The translations under genes and the position numbers were made by a program. From an uncultured Saprospiraceae bacterium (lineage in GTDB: Bacteria; Bacteroidota; Bacteroidia; Chitinophagales; Saprospiraceae), in assembly GCA_937928405.1 (NCBI GenBank), contig CALFWZ010000065.1, forward strand, positions 62,001 to 126,000: 64,000 bases of DNA. Reading direction: 5' to 3'. The notes below the pieces were generated by a model. The model did no database searches. It was not told the DNA's origin and worked only from the letters and a program-made list of their open reading frames with translations. This document shows, one piece after another, positions 26,483 through 35,063 of the stretch. Every line of letters begins with the position of its first letter. The stretch's first letter is position 1.

Positions 26483-29400
26483 TTATTTTATAATGCTAAC
26501 ATCTCCCTGATACATTTTGACCACACCATCCACAAATTGAATTTCCGCGATATAAATAAAGACCCCAGGATTCATTGGTTGACCTCTCATGGTACCATCC
26601 CAGCCATCTTTCGGATCATTTATGTCAATATTGTTCGCCTCATAAACCAATTCTCCCCACCGATCAAAGATTTTAAAATGGTTAATTAATTGTACTGAGC
26701 CATCTCCATTGGCAAAAAAAGAATCATTGGTCCCATCGCCATTAGGAGAGAAAGCATTTGGAATGTAAACGTTTCTAGGTTTTTCAACGATGATCTGCAT
26801 CGTATCCACATACATACAACCGGTGATGGAATCCACGGTGGTAATCAAGTATTCGGCGGTATTGTTGGGTCTACCAAAAGGTTTTAAACAACCTTCACAA
26901 TCCAAATATTCTAAAGAAGTCCAACTGAAGACTTGATTTAAAAGCGGAAATAAAACCCCATCAATTTTTACACTATCTCCTAGCTCTATTACTTTATCCT
27001 CACCAGCTGAAAGGAAAATCTCTGGCGGTTCATAAATTTCTATTTCCGATGTGGTTGTACAATTGTTGGCATCTTGGGTGAGCAAGGTATAGAAGCCACC
27101 GCTTAAGTTAGGAAAGTTAAGAATGGTTGAAAGACTATCTTCGTTTAAGCTGAAAGAATAAGGAGGAACACCGCCCATAACAGCTGATATCCCAATTGCG
27201 CCATCTTCTTCGTCAAAGCAGCTAACATCTTCATAATCCACAAGAACGGTTAATGAATCTGGTTCCTCAATCATAATTTCTGTTTCATAGACGCAGTCAT
27301 TATCATTGGTAATCGAAACCTGATATGTTCCAGGAGATAGACCGGTCAAGTCAGGAAGGATGACATTATTCGACCAATTAAATTGATAATCATCCGTAAT
27401 CGAAGTAGGTGTGATGGCAGTAATTGTCCCATTATTATCTCCATAGCAAAGAATATTGGTTTGTTCGAAATCTACAAAAGGTGTGGGAGAATAGGATACA
27501 TAGATACTATCTGCTCCGATACAACCATTTGAAAAATTAGCGATTACCCAATATAAACCTTCTGAGTTGACGGTATAGGATGCAGTAGTAGAAGCATCTT
27601 GCCAAGACCATTGAGCTTGGCTAGAAGTAGTAGGAATTAAAGTTAGATTTTCTCCTTCACAAACTAAAGTGTCAGCTCCTAATGTTAAATCAGGTGTCTG
27701 CGCAAAAGTGATATTTATGTCGTCTGTACTTTCGCAACCGTCGATATTGGTTACGGTTACTGCACTGTTCCCAGACATGGTAACCAGCAGATTCGGATCA
27801 GTGGTGCCATCGCTCCATTGATAGCTAACCGCCTCTGGTAAAGTGGCATCTAGGGTCAAGGAATTTTCATCACACAATACTTGATCAACACCCAAATCGA
27901 GCATGGGGAAGGAGGAGTAAGCTACGTTGATACTATCGGTTCCCACACAGCCATTTGAAAAATTAACCGTTATCCAGTATAGGCCTTCGGTGGTGATGTT
28001 ATAAGTTGGATTATTAGAACCATCTTGCCAAGACCAACTTGATGCGTTGGGTTCGAGGGGAGATAGCGTCAGACCTTCTCCGTTACATAGTAAGGTGTCA
28101 GGTCCTAAACTTAAATCAGGCGTTATATTAAAATTGATATTTAAGTCATCAATACTCTGACAACCATCACTATTTGTTACCGTGACTGCATAATTGCCAG
28201 AGGAGGTAACCACCAGACTAGCATCGGTTGTACCGTCGTTCCATTCGTAGCTAATGCCGTCTGGTAAGGTGGCATCTAACACCAAAGAATTTTCATCACA
28301 TAAAACTTGGTCAACACCAAGGTCTAAGGTAGAGGTATCAAAAAAGGAAATCACAAATGAGTCTCGACGAGCGCATCCACCGATATTCACATCTACCCAA
28401 TAAATACCCGAACCATTGGCATCATAGGTTGGATTAGTAGAACCATCTTGCCATTGATAAGAAGCATTAATAGTGGTGGCATCTAAAAAGAGATTGGTGG
28501 CGCCGTCACAGAGCAAGGTATCTAGTAAAGTTGAATTATTATCTAGTACATCAATTTGTAATTGGAAGGTATCTCTTTCGTTACAAGCATTGGGGTTAAT
28601 AGCTATTTGCGTGACAGTATAAGACCCGCTTTCTGTAAAAGTATAGCTTGGATTTTCTTCTGTCGATGTATCATTATTACCAAAATCCCATTCAAAGGAT
28701 ACACCATTCACCCCAGAATAATTAAAGTCAATGGTCAATGGAACACATCCGCTGGTAGGGGCATCAATAAATGCCGAAGCCGTAACTGTTTCTATTTCAA
28801 AATCCACTTTAAAAACACCAATTGAACAATTTAGACTATTGGTTTGAGAATAGGCATTGGGCAGGGTATTCATCACATTTCCACTGGGTACACAGGAGCA
28901 AACTGCTTGATAAACCACGCCTGATTTATCAAATCGACTAGTACCACCATCTACGTGATTGGCATTTCCATAATAAGTTCCAAACTCAAAGAATTCTGCG
29001 TTTGGAGAAAGTTTTACCAAATAAAAATAATCGTCACCAACTGGCTCGATAGCATCATTACTGGTAGGTAATCCACTCTCCGCGCCATATCCAGAAAAAT
29101 AAATACCATTACATTTATCCACCATAAAAGCTACCGGAATAAAATCAAATCCAAAAGAATTACCCTTACCGATGACGGTGCTGTAAATTAATTGATCTAA
29201 ATCCTCGGAGAATCCAGCCAAGAATTGTTTACTTCCTTCATTGAAAAAATAGGTATTGGGGGTCACTTGAATGGTACCCGTAGTTTGACCATAAATGTGG
29301 ACGTTATCGTCTTCGTCGAGGTCTACGAAATAACTATAATCCTCTCCATTGGATCCAAAGAAAGTACTATTTTCAATATTTTCACCATCACTGGAGAGCT

Positions 29401-30970
29401 TGACAATAAAAGCAGAAGCTGATCCTCCTGGCCAATTGGGTTCGTAACCATCTGTTCCGATGGGAAAACTTTGATTTCCAGCCATTCCAGAAACGATTAC
29501 TTTCCCATTATCTAGCACACGAATACCGAGCCCAACATCTACTGAAGAGCCTCCAATATAGGTAGACCAAAACAAGGCGGATAAATCACTATTTAATTTT
29601 AAAGCCACCACATCTTGTTGTCCAATTTTTGTTGTCTGAAAGGCATTTGGCGTCACCGGAAAATCATCGGAAAGACTAGAGGAGGTAACATAAATATTAT
29701 TTTGCGCATCAAGAATGATTTCTCCTCGATTGGCATCGTTGGTATTGGGTGCCGAAATATTAATACCATCATTGTTATCGCCTCCTAAGTAAGTAGAACC
29801 GATTAATGCACTCCCACTCGCATTTAATTTTGTGACAATGATATCTGAGTCTCCATTATTATTTGATTGAAAGGCACTGCTGGTAACAGGATAATTAGTA
29901 GATCTTGTAATACCATAAATACATAATTGACCATTGAAGTCAACGACCATACTATGTGGTTGGTCCGTGTTGCTACCGCCGATGTACGTGGCATATATTT
30001 GTTGGCTTCCATCGGGGTTGTATTTTGTGATGGCAATATCCCGTGCGCCACCTCCAAAACTTGTTTGGAAGGCGCCAATGGTCGTAGGATACCCCACATC
30101 AAAAGAGGCACCACCTGCATAAATGTTTCCAGCATTATCATAGGTAGCGGTAAATCCCCAGTTATCGGAAGCTGCACCAGAAATTGTGGCCGCTACTACG
30201 ACTGGATCAATGATTAATGGATAAGCGGAATCGTATCCATTGGGAAATTGAAAAGAAACAATATTATTTTCTAATTGATAATGACAAGCTACGACTACTT
30301 CTTCTCCGTTGATCTTTTGGTAAGCATATGGTTGTTGTTCTTTTATTTGAGTTACCGATGTTTCCACGAGTAAATTTCCATCTTTGATAGATAAACCATG
30401 TGTTCCTTCGTAGGCTAATTGGATTACACTGGGATCAACTCCCGGTGCCAAAATAAAGTCATATTTGAAATTTCCCTCTTGGCTATAGGCGGTCATATCA
30501 ATGCCGTTATATAAGTCTTTGTAACGAACACCATGAAAAACTGGGACATTTCCTGCCCAGCGAGTTTCATCATTTCCTCTAAAATAATTATGATATACTT
30601 GCTGTTTGCCTTGGCCGATAATGCGAGGATTGGGAGCAGCACCTAAGAATTTGACTTGGTAGGCATGGTTATTCCAAGTCATGGTGTCCGTTCCAGGTTT
30701 ATTATGGTGTAATTTATCTAGTATGGTCAAATCATGAAAATGCCAAGTCAACGCATTTTTTTCCAAATATAAGGCATTGATTCCTCCAATCTCTACCTTA
30801 TAAGATACCTTAGGATGCCATTGATTATTATTTGGAATAAAAAGTAGCGCTTCATTTTTCGAAGAATGATCGTGCAGCGCAGAACAACCTTGACCAGATA
30901 CCTTAAAAGCAATAGAAACTAGTGCAAAGAGTAGAATTGTGAGAAATAGCAGACGGATAGGTTGCATCAT
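26483..30970 (-). CDS. Giant T9SS type B surface protein: DUF7948/SBBP propeller, PKD, Ig-like repeats, CHU_C
   Basis: The 1495-residue protein has a signal peptide ('LFALVSIAFKVSGQG'). A DUF7948-type N-terminal domain is followed by a run of SBBP-type repeats ('GGSNTDQPHSMVVDFNGQLC', 'TYIGGSSVDVGLGIRVLDNG') out to about residue 700. A PKD domain ('SFEWDFGNNDTSTEENPSYT') comes next, then five Ig-like repeats ('LDLGVDQVLCDENSL'), SprB-like repeats ('GGVPPYSFSLNEDSL') and a CHU_C terminus ('VYIPNAFSPNGDGTNDSFFA', 'FDRWGELVYEA'). This is a modular adhesin-like protein sent out by T9SS. Its N-terminal third matches the partial gene at the left edge. It is transcribed alone and followed by a strong hairpin. 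Confidence 0.92.
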   Translation of the reverse strand: MMQPIRLLFLTILLFALVSIAFKVSGQGCSALHDHSSKNEALLFIPNNNQWHPKVSYKVEIGGINALYLEKNALTWHFHDLTILDKLHHNKPGTDTMTWNNHAYQVKFLGAAPNPRIIGQGKQQVYHNYFRGNDETRWAGNVPVFHGVRYKDLYNGIDMTAYSQEGNFKYDFILAPGVDPSVIQLAYEGTHGLSIKDGNLLVETSVTQIKEQQPYAYQKINGEEVVVACHYQLENNIVSFQFPNGYDSAYPLIIDPVVVAATISGAASDNWGFTATYDNAGNIYAGGASFDVGYPTTIGAFQTSFGGGARDIAITKYNPDGSQQIYATYIGGSNTDQPHSMVVDFNGQLCIYGITRSTNYPVTSSAFQSNNNGDSDIIVTKLNASGSALIGSTYLGGDNNDGINISAPNTNDANRGEIILDAQNNIYVTSSSLSDDFPVTPNAFQTTKIGQQDVVALKLNSDLSALFWSTYIGGSSVDVGLGIRVLDNGKVIVSGMAGNQSFPIGTDGYEPNWPGGSASAFIVKLSSDGENIENSTFFGSNGEDYSYFVDLDEDDNVHIYGQTTGTIQVTPNTYFFNEGSKQFLAGFSEDLDQLIYSTVIGKGNSFGFDFIPVAFMVDKCNGIYFSGYGAESGLPTSNDAIEPVGDDYFYLVKLSPNAEFFEFGTYYGNANHVDGGTSRFDKSGVVYQAVCSCVPSGNVMNTLPNAYSQTNSLNCSIGVFKVDFEIETVTASAFIDAPTSGCVPLTIDFNYSGVNGVSFEWDFGNNDTSTEENPSYTFTESGSYTVTQIAINPNACNERDTFQLQIDVLDNNSTLLDTLLCDGATNLFLDATTINASYQWQDGSTNPTYDANGSGIYWVDVNIGGCARRDSFVISFFDTSTLDLGVDQVLCDENSLVLDATLPDGISYEWNDGTTDASLVVTSSGNYAVTVTNSDGCQSIDDLNINFNITPDLSLGPDTLLCNGEGLTLSPLEPNASSWSWQDGSNNPTYNITTEGLYWITVNFSNGCVGTDSINVAYSSFPMLDLGVDQVLCDENSLTLDATLPEAVSYQWSDGTTDPNLLVTMSGNSAVTVTNIDGCESTDDINITFAQTPDLTLGADTLVCEGENLTLIPTTSSQAQWSWQDASTTASYTVNSEGLYWVIANFSNGCIGADSIYVSYSPTPFVDFEQTNILCYGDNNGTITAITPTSITDDYQFNWSNNVILPDLTGLSPGTYQVSITNDNDCVYETEIMIEEPDSLTVLVDYEDVSCFDEEDGAIGISAVMGGVPPYSFSLNEDSLSTILNFPNLSGGFYTLLTQDANNCTTTSEIEIYEPPEIFLSAGEDKVIELGDSVKIDGVLFPLLNQVFSWTSLEYLDCEGCLKPFGRPNNTAEYLITTVDSITGCMYVDTMQIIVEKPRNVYIPNAFSPNGDGTNDSFFANGDGSVQLINHFKIFDRWGELVYEANNIDINDPKDGWDGTMRGQPMNPGVFIYIAEIQFVDGVVKMYQGDVSIIK
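27477..28328 (-). repeat. Two tandem 426-base units within the giant CHU_C gene
   Basis: Units 27903-28328 and 27477-27902 each encode about 142 residues. Each starts 'LDLGVDQVLCDENSL' and ends with 'LYW-x5-FSNGC' followed by a Y-S-x-x-P strand. Unit boundaries were set on the LDLGVDQ codons. The units have diverged, so the duplication is not very recent, but recombination between them could change repeat number. Confidence 0.8.
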
Positions 30971-31250
30971 AAGTAATTAGTTAAGTAGTAGTAATAGCTT
31001 AATATTAGTGGGCAGTGTCGTAAGTAGTTGTCTCTACATATATTATACACAGTATAGATAATTTTTTTTTATTTCCATATGTTTTTTTAGTTAAAAAATC
31101 ATTATTGGCGAATTTTAGCTAGGAATGTTGGGGTTTGGGAGTTGGATATTCCTATTAGTCGATATATTTTTCAGCTTCATCTAAAAATAAAACTTGAAAA
31201 CGCTATTAATTATATCTTCTTAATAGTTATTTTTTATCATAAAAAATTTA

Positions 31251-31484
31251 ATGATGGGAATGAATAATTGGGGTGGTATAACCGAACATATGTATCAACG
31301 ACCGAGAGCCGTTTTTGGAAATAAGAAAGATCATACCATTAGCTCTGAACAGTTGGCGACCTCGAAATTAGATGTCGAGGAGGATAGGATTGAGCAGGTA
31401 AAGAAAAGGCAATTGGTGCAAACACTATTGGTTTGGTATGTGATTCCTTTACTGATCATCTTGGGTGCATTTTTGAAGGAATAG
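31251..31484 (+). CDS. Small tail-anchored membrane protein, unknown
   Basis: The 77-residue protein has a polar N-terminal part with a short amphipathic charged stretch ('LDVEEDRIEQVKKRQ') and one C-terminal membrane segment ('LLVWYVIPLLIILGAFL'). Two alternative Mets lie at the start (MMGMNN). The stop is 12 bases from the convergent T9SS gene. No family is recognised. The tail-anchored layout and the absence of a better frame on the other strand support it as a gene, with moderate certainty. Confidence 0.5.
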   Translation: MMGMNNWGGITEHMYQRPRAVFGNKKDHTISSEQLATSKLDVEEDRIEQVKKRQLVQTLLVWYVIPLLIILGAFLKE

Positions 31485-31496
31485 TGTTTGGAGGGA

Positions 31497-32378
31497 TTAT
31501 AACTTAAGCATCTTATGTATTTCTTTTTGTTTATTTTTCTCAATCGTCAAAAAATACACACCTGGCGTCCATCCGCTACAATCAATATTCGTTGTTCCAT
31601 GGTTTGTTTCCGAATAAACTATTTGACCCATTAGGTTGAAAACCGTCATCCTGGTTCCTGCTGAATCATTGAAAGATTTTACTGTAAAATTGGTACTTAT
31701 TGGATTTGGAAAAATGTCATATTCAGTATCTTTTGTGGTCACTTCTTTGTTATTGACCATTAGATCTCCACATTCGCAGTTATTGTTGGAATAACAATTT
31801 AACCATGATCCTGATTCAAAATATTCATAGGAAGGAAGTATTCCCGCTGAACTTCCTACCCCTTCTATAAAATAGGCGGGAGCTAATGGAAGATCAAATC
31901 TATATCTATTTCTCCATGTTCCACATACTAATACAGAATCTATTTGATTAACAATTCCAATCCCACTTATACCTCCACCTCCTGATGCCACTGTTTCAAT
32001 GGTATCTCCTAAAATTAAATTATAATCAAACAGCACTGATTCTTGCATCGCTCCACGACCTACTAATAATACTTGCTTCTGATCATTTTCTCTAATGGCT
32101 CCTGAATATTCATCTATCTCCATTGAATCAACTATCTCAAATTGCCAAGGGTCATCATAAAAATAAGTTATACCATAACTATACAACTTATGGTACGCAA
32201 CATTATTGATTAGCGTATCTCCATCCACTACTACCTCATAAAAGGAAGTTGAAAACCACACAGCATAAGAAGATTGACTCCAAACACTATTTTCAAAATC
32301 AATGCTTGTATAAGGAACTTGGGCTATTGAACTTCCAACGTTTAGTAAAAGGAATAAGGTAAGTATTAGTTTGTTCAT
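31497..32378 (-). CDS. T9SS type A sorting-domain secreted protein
   Basis: The 293-residue protein has a signal peptide ('LFLLLNVGSSIAQVPYTSID') and ends with a type A T9SS sorting domain: 'YDIFPNPISTNFTVKSFNDS', 'MTVFNLMGQIVYSETN', 'WTPGVYFLTIEKN'. The middle has a repeated Y/W-rich beta pattern and a Cys cluster near 'SGSWLNCYSNNNCECGDL', perhaps structural disulfides. There is no enzyme signature. It is probably exported across the outer membrane. It is transcribed with or without the small lipoprotein gene upstream at 32458; the 79-base gap does not settle that. Confidence 0.85.
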   Translation of the reverse strand: MNKLILTLFLLLNVGSSIAQVPYTSIDFENSVWSQSSYAVWFSTSFYEVVVDGDTLINNVAYHKLYSYGITYFYDDPWQFEIVDSMEIDEYSGAIRENDQKQVLLVGRGAMQESVLFDYNLILGDTIETVASGGGGISGIGIVNQIDSVLVCGTWRNRYRFDLPLAPAYFIEGVGSSAGILPSYEYFESGSWLNCYSNNNCECGDLMVNNKEVTTKDTEYDIFPNPISTNFTVKSFNDSAGTRMTVFNLMGQIVYSETNHGTTNIDCSGWTPGVYFLTIEKNKQKEIHKMLKL

Positions 32379-32457
32379 GGTTTTTTATTTATGATGCGAA
32401 TCAGGAGTTGAAATTCAATTCAAAATCAAAAAATTGCTAGAAGCAAAAGGCAAAATT

Positions 32458-32802
32458 TTATTCGATTCCTATAATCCCCAAATTTTCAGATTCCATCACC
32501 ATTTCAAAACAACCGGCCTCGGTAATGTAGGTGCATAATTCTCTGCCATTGCAATCAATTAGAAGTTGAGGTAGAAGATCTGCACAATCGTTATGAAGTA
32601 AAGCAAAACTGGTCGACTCATTTTCGAACAGCACAAGATAATCTTTTCCACAGGGTACTTCTCCACCGTTGTATGGCCTCAATTCAAATTGTTCTAAGAA
32701 ATGATCGATACATGGTTGATTTTCATGTAATTCATCCTCGCTATTGCAGGCTACTAAAATAAGTATAAATAGACTTAAAAGCCATGATCTAGTTGATTTC
32801 AT
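32458..32802 (-). CDS. Small lipoprotein, unknown
   Basis: The 114-residue protein has a lipoprotein signal ('LLSLFILILVACNSEDEL', Cys about 19). The mature part has five further Cys ('QPCIDHFLEQF', 'VPCGKDYLVLFEN', 'HNDCADLLPQLLIDCNGREL', 'TEAGCFEMV'), which suggests disulfides. No family is recognised. It lies just upstream of a T9SS gene on the same strand. Confidence 0.7.
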   Translation of the reverse strand: MKSTRSWLLSLFILILVACNSEDELHENQPCIDHFLEQFELRPYNGGEVPCGKDYLVLFENESTSFALLHNDCADLLPQLLIDCNGRELCTYITEAGCFEMVMESENLGIIGIE

Positions 32803-32844
32803 AATTAACCTTTTTTAGTAACTATTCAGCATCAAAACATTTTT

Positions 32845-32931
32845 GCCACTAAGACACAAAGAACACTAAGTTTTTCTTCAGACGTAATAATAAATTTATA
32901 TTATCCTTTGTGATCTTAGCACCTTAGTGGC
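32845..32931. repeat. Imperfect inverted repeat (GCCACTAAG... type)
   Basis: GCCACTAAG (32845-32853) and CTTAGTGGC (32923-32931) pair, with an inner pair CACAAAG / CTTTGTG. The motif GCCACTAAGACACAAAG resembles an intergenic repeat family seen in other Bacteroidota genomes. It lies between two minus-strand genes. Confidence 0.6.
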
Positions 32932-33098
32932 CTTATTTTTCATTACAAAGGGGAAGAATATAAAATTAGTGGTGAATAATTAACTTTTTTATTTAATAGA
33001 CGGTCTGTTTACCAAATTGGTTGGGTAGAAGATGTAAAATGCAAACGGCATGCAAAAGAAAAATGTACACCTATAAAAGACCCAAGTTTTTTTTAACA

Positions 33099-34421
33099 CT
33101 AATTTTTAGGACAATCCCTAGTCGGACCATTGGGTATTAAAATTTTCAAACCTGTAATTTTATTATCGGATGCCATGTTAAACTGGATACGAATATTACT
33201 ATCAGTCAAAAATAAATGGTCACCCATTGGTTTTAGTGGCGTAGATACTCCATTAGAACTAATATATAATGTTTCTTTTTCTATTGTTATTTTTCTGATT
33301 CTTTCAACCCCATACTCACCTGTATATTTTCTTAAGTCCTCCGTACTCAAGCTAATATTTTTAGCTAACGCCGTTTTATTCTCTATCAATAATGTTAAGT
33401 ACGCTTTTTCTTTTTCCGTAGCCGTTTTTGAAATTGTTTTTAACGCTTCTAAATGCGCGACATCTAAGGCTTTTTCTTTTGATACTTTTATATGAGGAAT
33501 GACACCTACGCCTTCCCAATTTGTTTTTGTAAGCGGATTGATCGCTCTTCCGGTGGGAATAAAGATAACAAAATCATTGTCAATGGCCACATATCCTCCG
33601 GGGTTGGCACCACCGCCACTAATTTCACCAATCACGGTAGCTCTTTTTAGATGTTTTAAATTATAGGTAAATTCTTCTGCTGCGGAAAAGCTTCGATTGC
33701 TAATCAAAACGTAGACGGGAGTTTGATCCATTTTTTTTCCATTCACTTCTTTCGTTGTCCAACTCTCAGTTAATTTATCTTCCATTCTAAAATAAAAACT
33801 GTTAAGGTGGGTTGGGTTCTTGAATAAATAAGATTGCAGATGTCTAATCATGGCTGGCGAGCCTCCTGGATTGGAACGAAGGTCAAAGATAATAGCATCT
33901 GAGTTGGCAACATAGGCCATCGCAGCATCTGCCACTTTACCCGCCTCTTCCATAAAATCACTGAATCCATTCAAAGTAATTAAACCAATATTGCCTTCTA
34001 ATATTTCTACTTTTGAAAACCTGAAATTCTTTTTCGCTTCTTCTTTTTTCCACTTTTCTAAAACCGCAGGTTCAGGATCATCATTAGGATTTCCTCCTCG
34101 GAGATCTTTATTCATTTCTTGATTAAATCTCACTCTGATATGATTATCTTTCGATATCGCGTATAACTCTTCGGTGAGTCTTTCCGAAATCTCATTAGGA
34201 TCTGAAAGATTATTGTAGTTGCCATTTTGCAAATTCCGAGTAATCTGATTCGCCATTTTATCGGCAACTTCCGGAAATACATAATCTGATTTTAATTGTT
34301 GAGCGATCTCGTTCACGACGGCTTCTAAGGTAGACTTGGAAATATGACTGTCTTGGCTGAAGGTGAAATTTGCTCCTGCAAAAATGAAAAGTAGGAGGAA
34401 TACAGGTTGCTTTAGGTTCAT
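33099..34421 (-). CDS. S41-family (tail-specific/IRBP-like) peptidase, exported
   Basis: The 440-residue protein has a signal peptide ('LLFIFAGANFTFSQDSHIS'). The S41 core has the strand-turn 'IIFDLRSNPGGSPAMIRHLQ', the nucleophile region 'YVLISNRSFSAAEEFTYNLK' (Ser in FSAAEEF) and the strand 'TVIGEISGGGANPGGYVAID'. An N-terminal helical bundle matches IRBP/retinoid-binding-like S41 members, and there is no PDZ domain. These enzymes cleave C-terminal regions or bind hydrophobic ligands; the substrate is unknown. The gene is divergent from a MarR regulator, and a palindromic operator lies 35-52 bases upstream of its start, so repression by MarR is likely (inference). Confidence 0.87.
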   Translation of the reverse strand: MNLKQPVFLLLFIFAGANFTFSQDSHISKSTLEAVVNEIAQQLKSDYVFPEVADKMANQITRNLQNGNYNNLSDPNEISERLTEELYAISKDNHIRVRFNQEMNKDLRGGNPNDDPEPAVLEKWKKEEAKKNFRFSKVEILEGNIGLITLNGFSDFMEEAGKVADAAMAYVANSDAIIFDLRSNPGGSPAMIRHLQSYLFKNPTHLNSFYFRMEDKLTESWTTKEVNGKKMDQTPVYVLISNRSFSAAEEFTYNLKHLKRATVIGEISGGGANPGGYVAIDNDFVIFIPTGRAINPLTKTNWEGVGVIPHIKVSKEKALDVAHLEALKTISKTATEKEKAYLTLLIENKTALAKNISLSTEDLRKYTGEYGVERIRKITIEKETLYISSNGVSTPLKPMGDHLFLTDSNIRIQFNMASDNKITGLKILIPNGPTRDCPKN

Positions 34422-34455
34422 TTTATATGGCTTTAATTAATAATTGATGTAAATA

Positions 34456-34473
34456 TAGTTGATATATCAACTA
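34456..34473. promoter_or_regulatory. 18-bp palindromic operator between S41 peptidase and marR genes
   Basis: TAGTTGATATATCAACTA is a perfect palindrome, in the size range of MarR-dimer sites. It is close to the S41 start, where it would overlap the promoter, and about 105 bases from the MarR start. Confidence 0.7.
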
Positions 34474-34550
34474 AATTCAAATACCTTAACTTTTTTAGAT
34501 GGTGAAGGTGATAATTTCATGACTATGCAAATTATTGACGGAGCAATCAC

Positions 34551-34558
34551 TATCTTTG
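34551..34558 (+). promoter_or_regulatory. Putative -7 box (TATCTTTG) of the marR gene
   Basis: Matches the Bacteroidota TANNTTTG -7 element and lies 19 bases before the ATG. A TTG lies upstream, but its spacing is shorter than the usual -33 distance. Confidence 0.4.
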
Positions 34559-34577
34559 CCGCAAAACAAATTCCATT

Positions 34578-35012
34578 ATGCTAAAAGCAGAAGAAACTAT
34601 TTTTTATTCCATCGAATCCAGTATTAAAGCTTACAGAAAATTTGCCCAGGCCAATATTCGCAAGATAGATCCTTCGTTAACGATCGATCAATCCATGCTG
34701 ATTGATAAATTAATAGAAAACCCTTTTGCGACACAAAAAGAGTTAGCAGAATTGATTTTTAAAGATGTTGCTTCTGTAACAAGAATGATTGAATTGTTGG
34801 TGAAAGCTGGATTTATTACGCGAAAAACAAATCCTGATAACCGACGTCAAAATATTCTTACCCCTACCAAGAAGTCCAAAGACTTACTGGATAAACTTAG
34901 AAGTACGGTAAAAAGCAATCGAGAAAAAGCCTTAAAGAATATTACTGCCAAGGATTTGGAAAAATGTAAGCAGACGTTGAATAAAATTCTTCAAAATATA
35001 GAGAAGGGGTAG
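34578..35012 (+). CDS. MarR-family transcriptional regulator
   Basis: The 144-residue protein has the winged-helix fold of MarR: 'LTIDQSMLIDKLIENPFATQ' (H1-H2), 'KELAELIFKDVASVTRMIEL' (recognition helix), 'LVKAGFITRKTNPDNRRQNI' (wing) and a C-terminal dimerisation helix. Length is typical. It lies divergent to an S41 peptidase, with an 18-bp palindrome in between, so it probably controls that gene and perhaps itself. No ligand can be read. The T9SS gene 50 bases downstream has its own -7-like box and may be independent. Confidence 0.92.
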   Translation: MLKAEETIFYSIESSIKAYRKFAQANIRKIDPSLTIDQSMLIDKLIENPFATQKELAELIFKDVASVTRMIELLVKAGFITRKTNPDNRRQNILTPTKKSKDLLDKLRSTVKSNREKALKNITAKDLEKCKQTLNKILQNIEKG

Positions 35013-35031
35013 AATTGTATAAACAATACTG

Positions 35032-35039
35032 TATCTTTG
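35032..35039 (+). promoter_or_regulatory. Putative -7 box (TATCTTTG) of the downstream T9SS gene
   Basis: Same octamer as before marR, 24 bases upstream of the chosen ATG at 35064. It fits TANNTTTG. Its position also argues against the ORF-track start at 35037. Confidence 0.4.
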
Positions 35040-35063
35040 ATTTTTTTTAGACAACAAATCATT

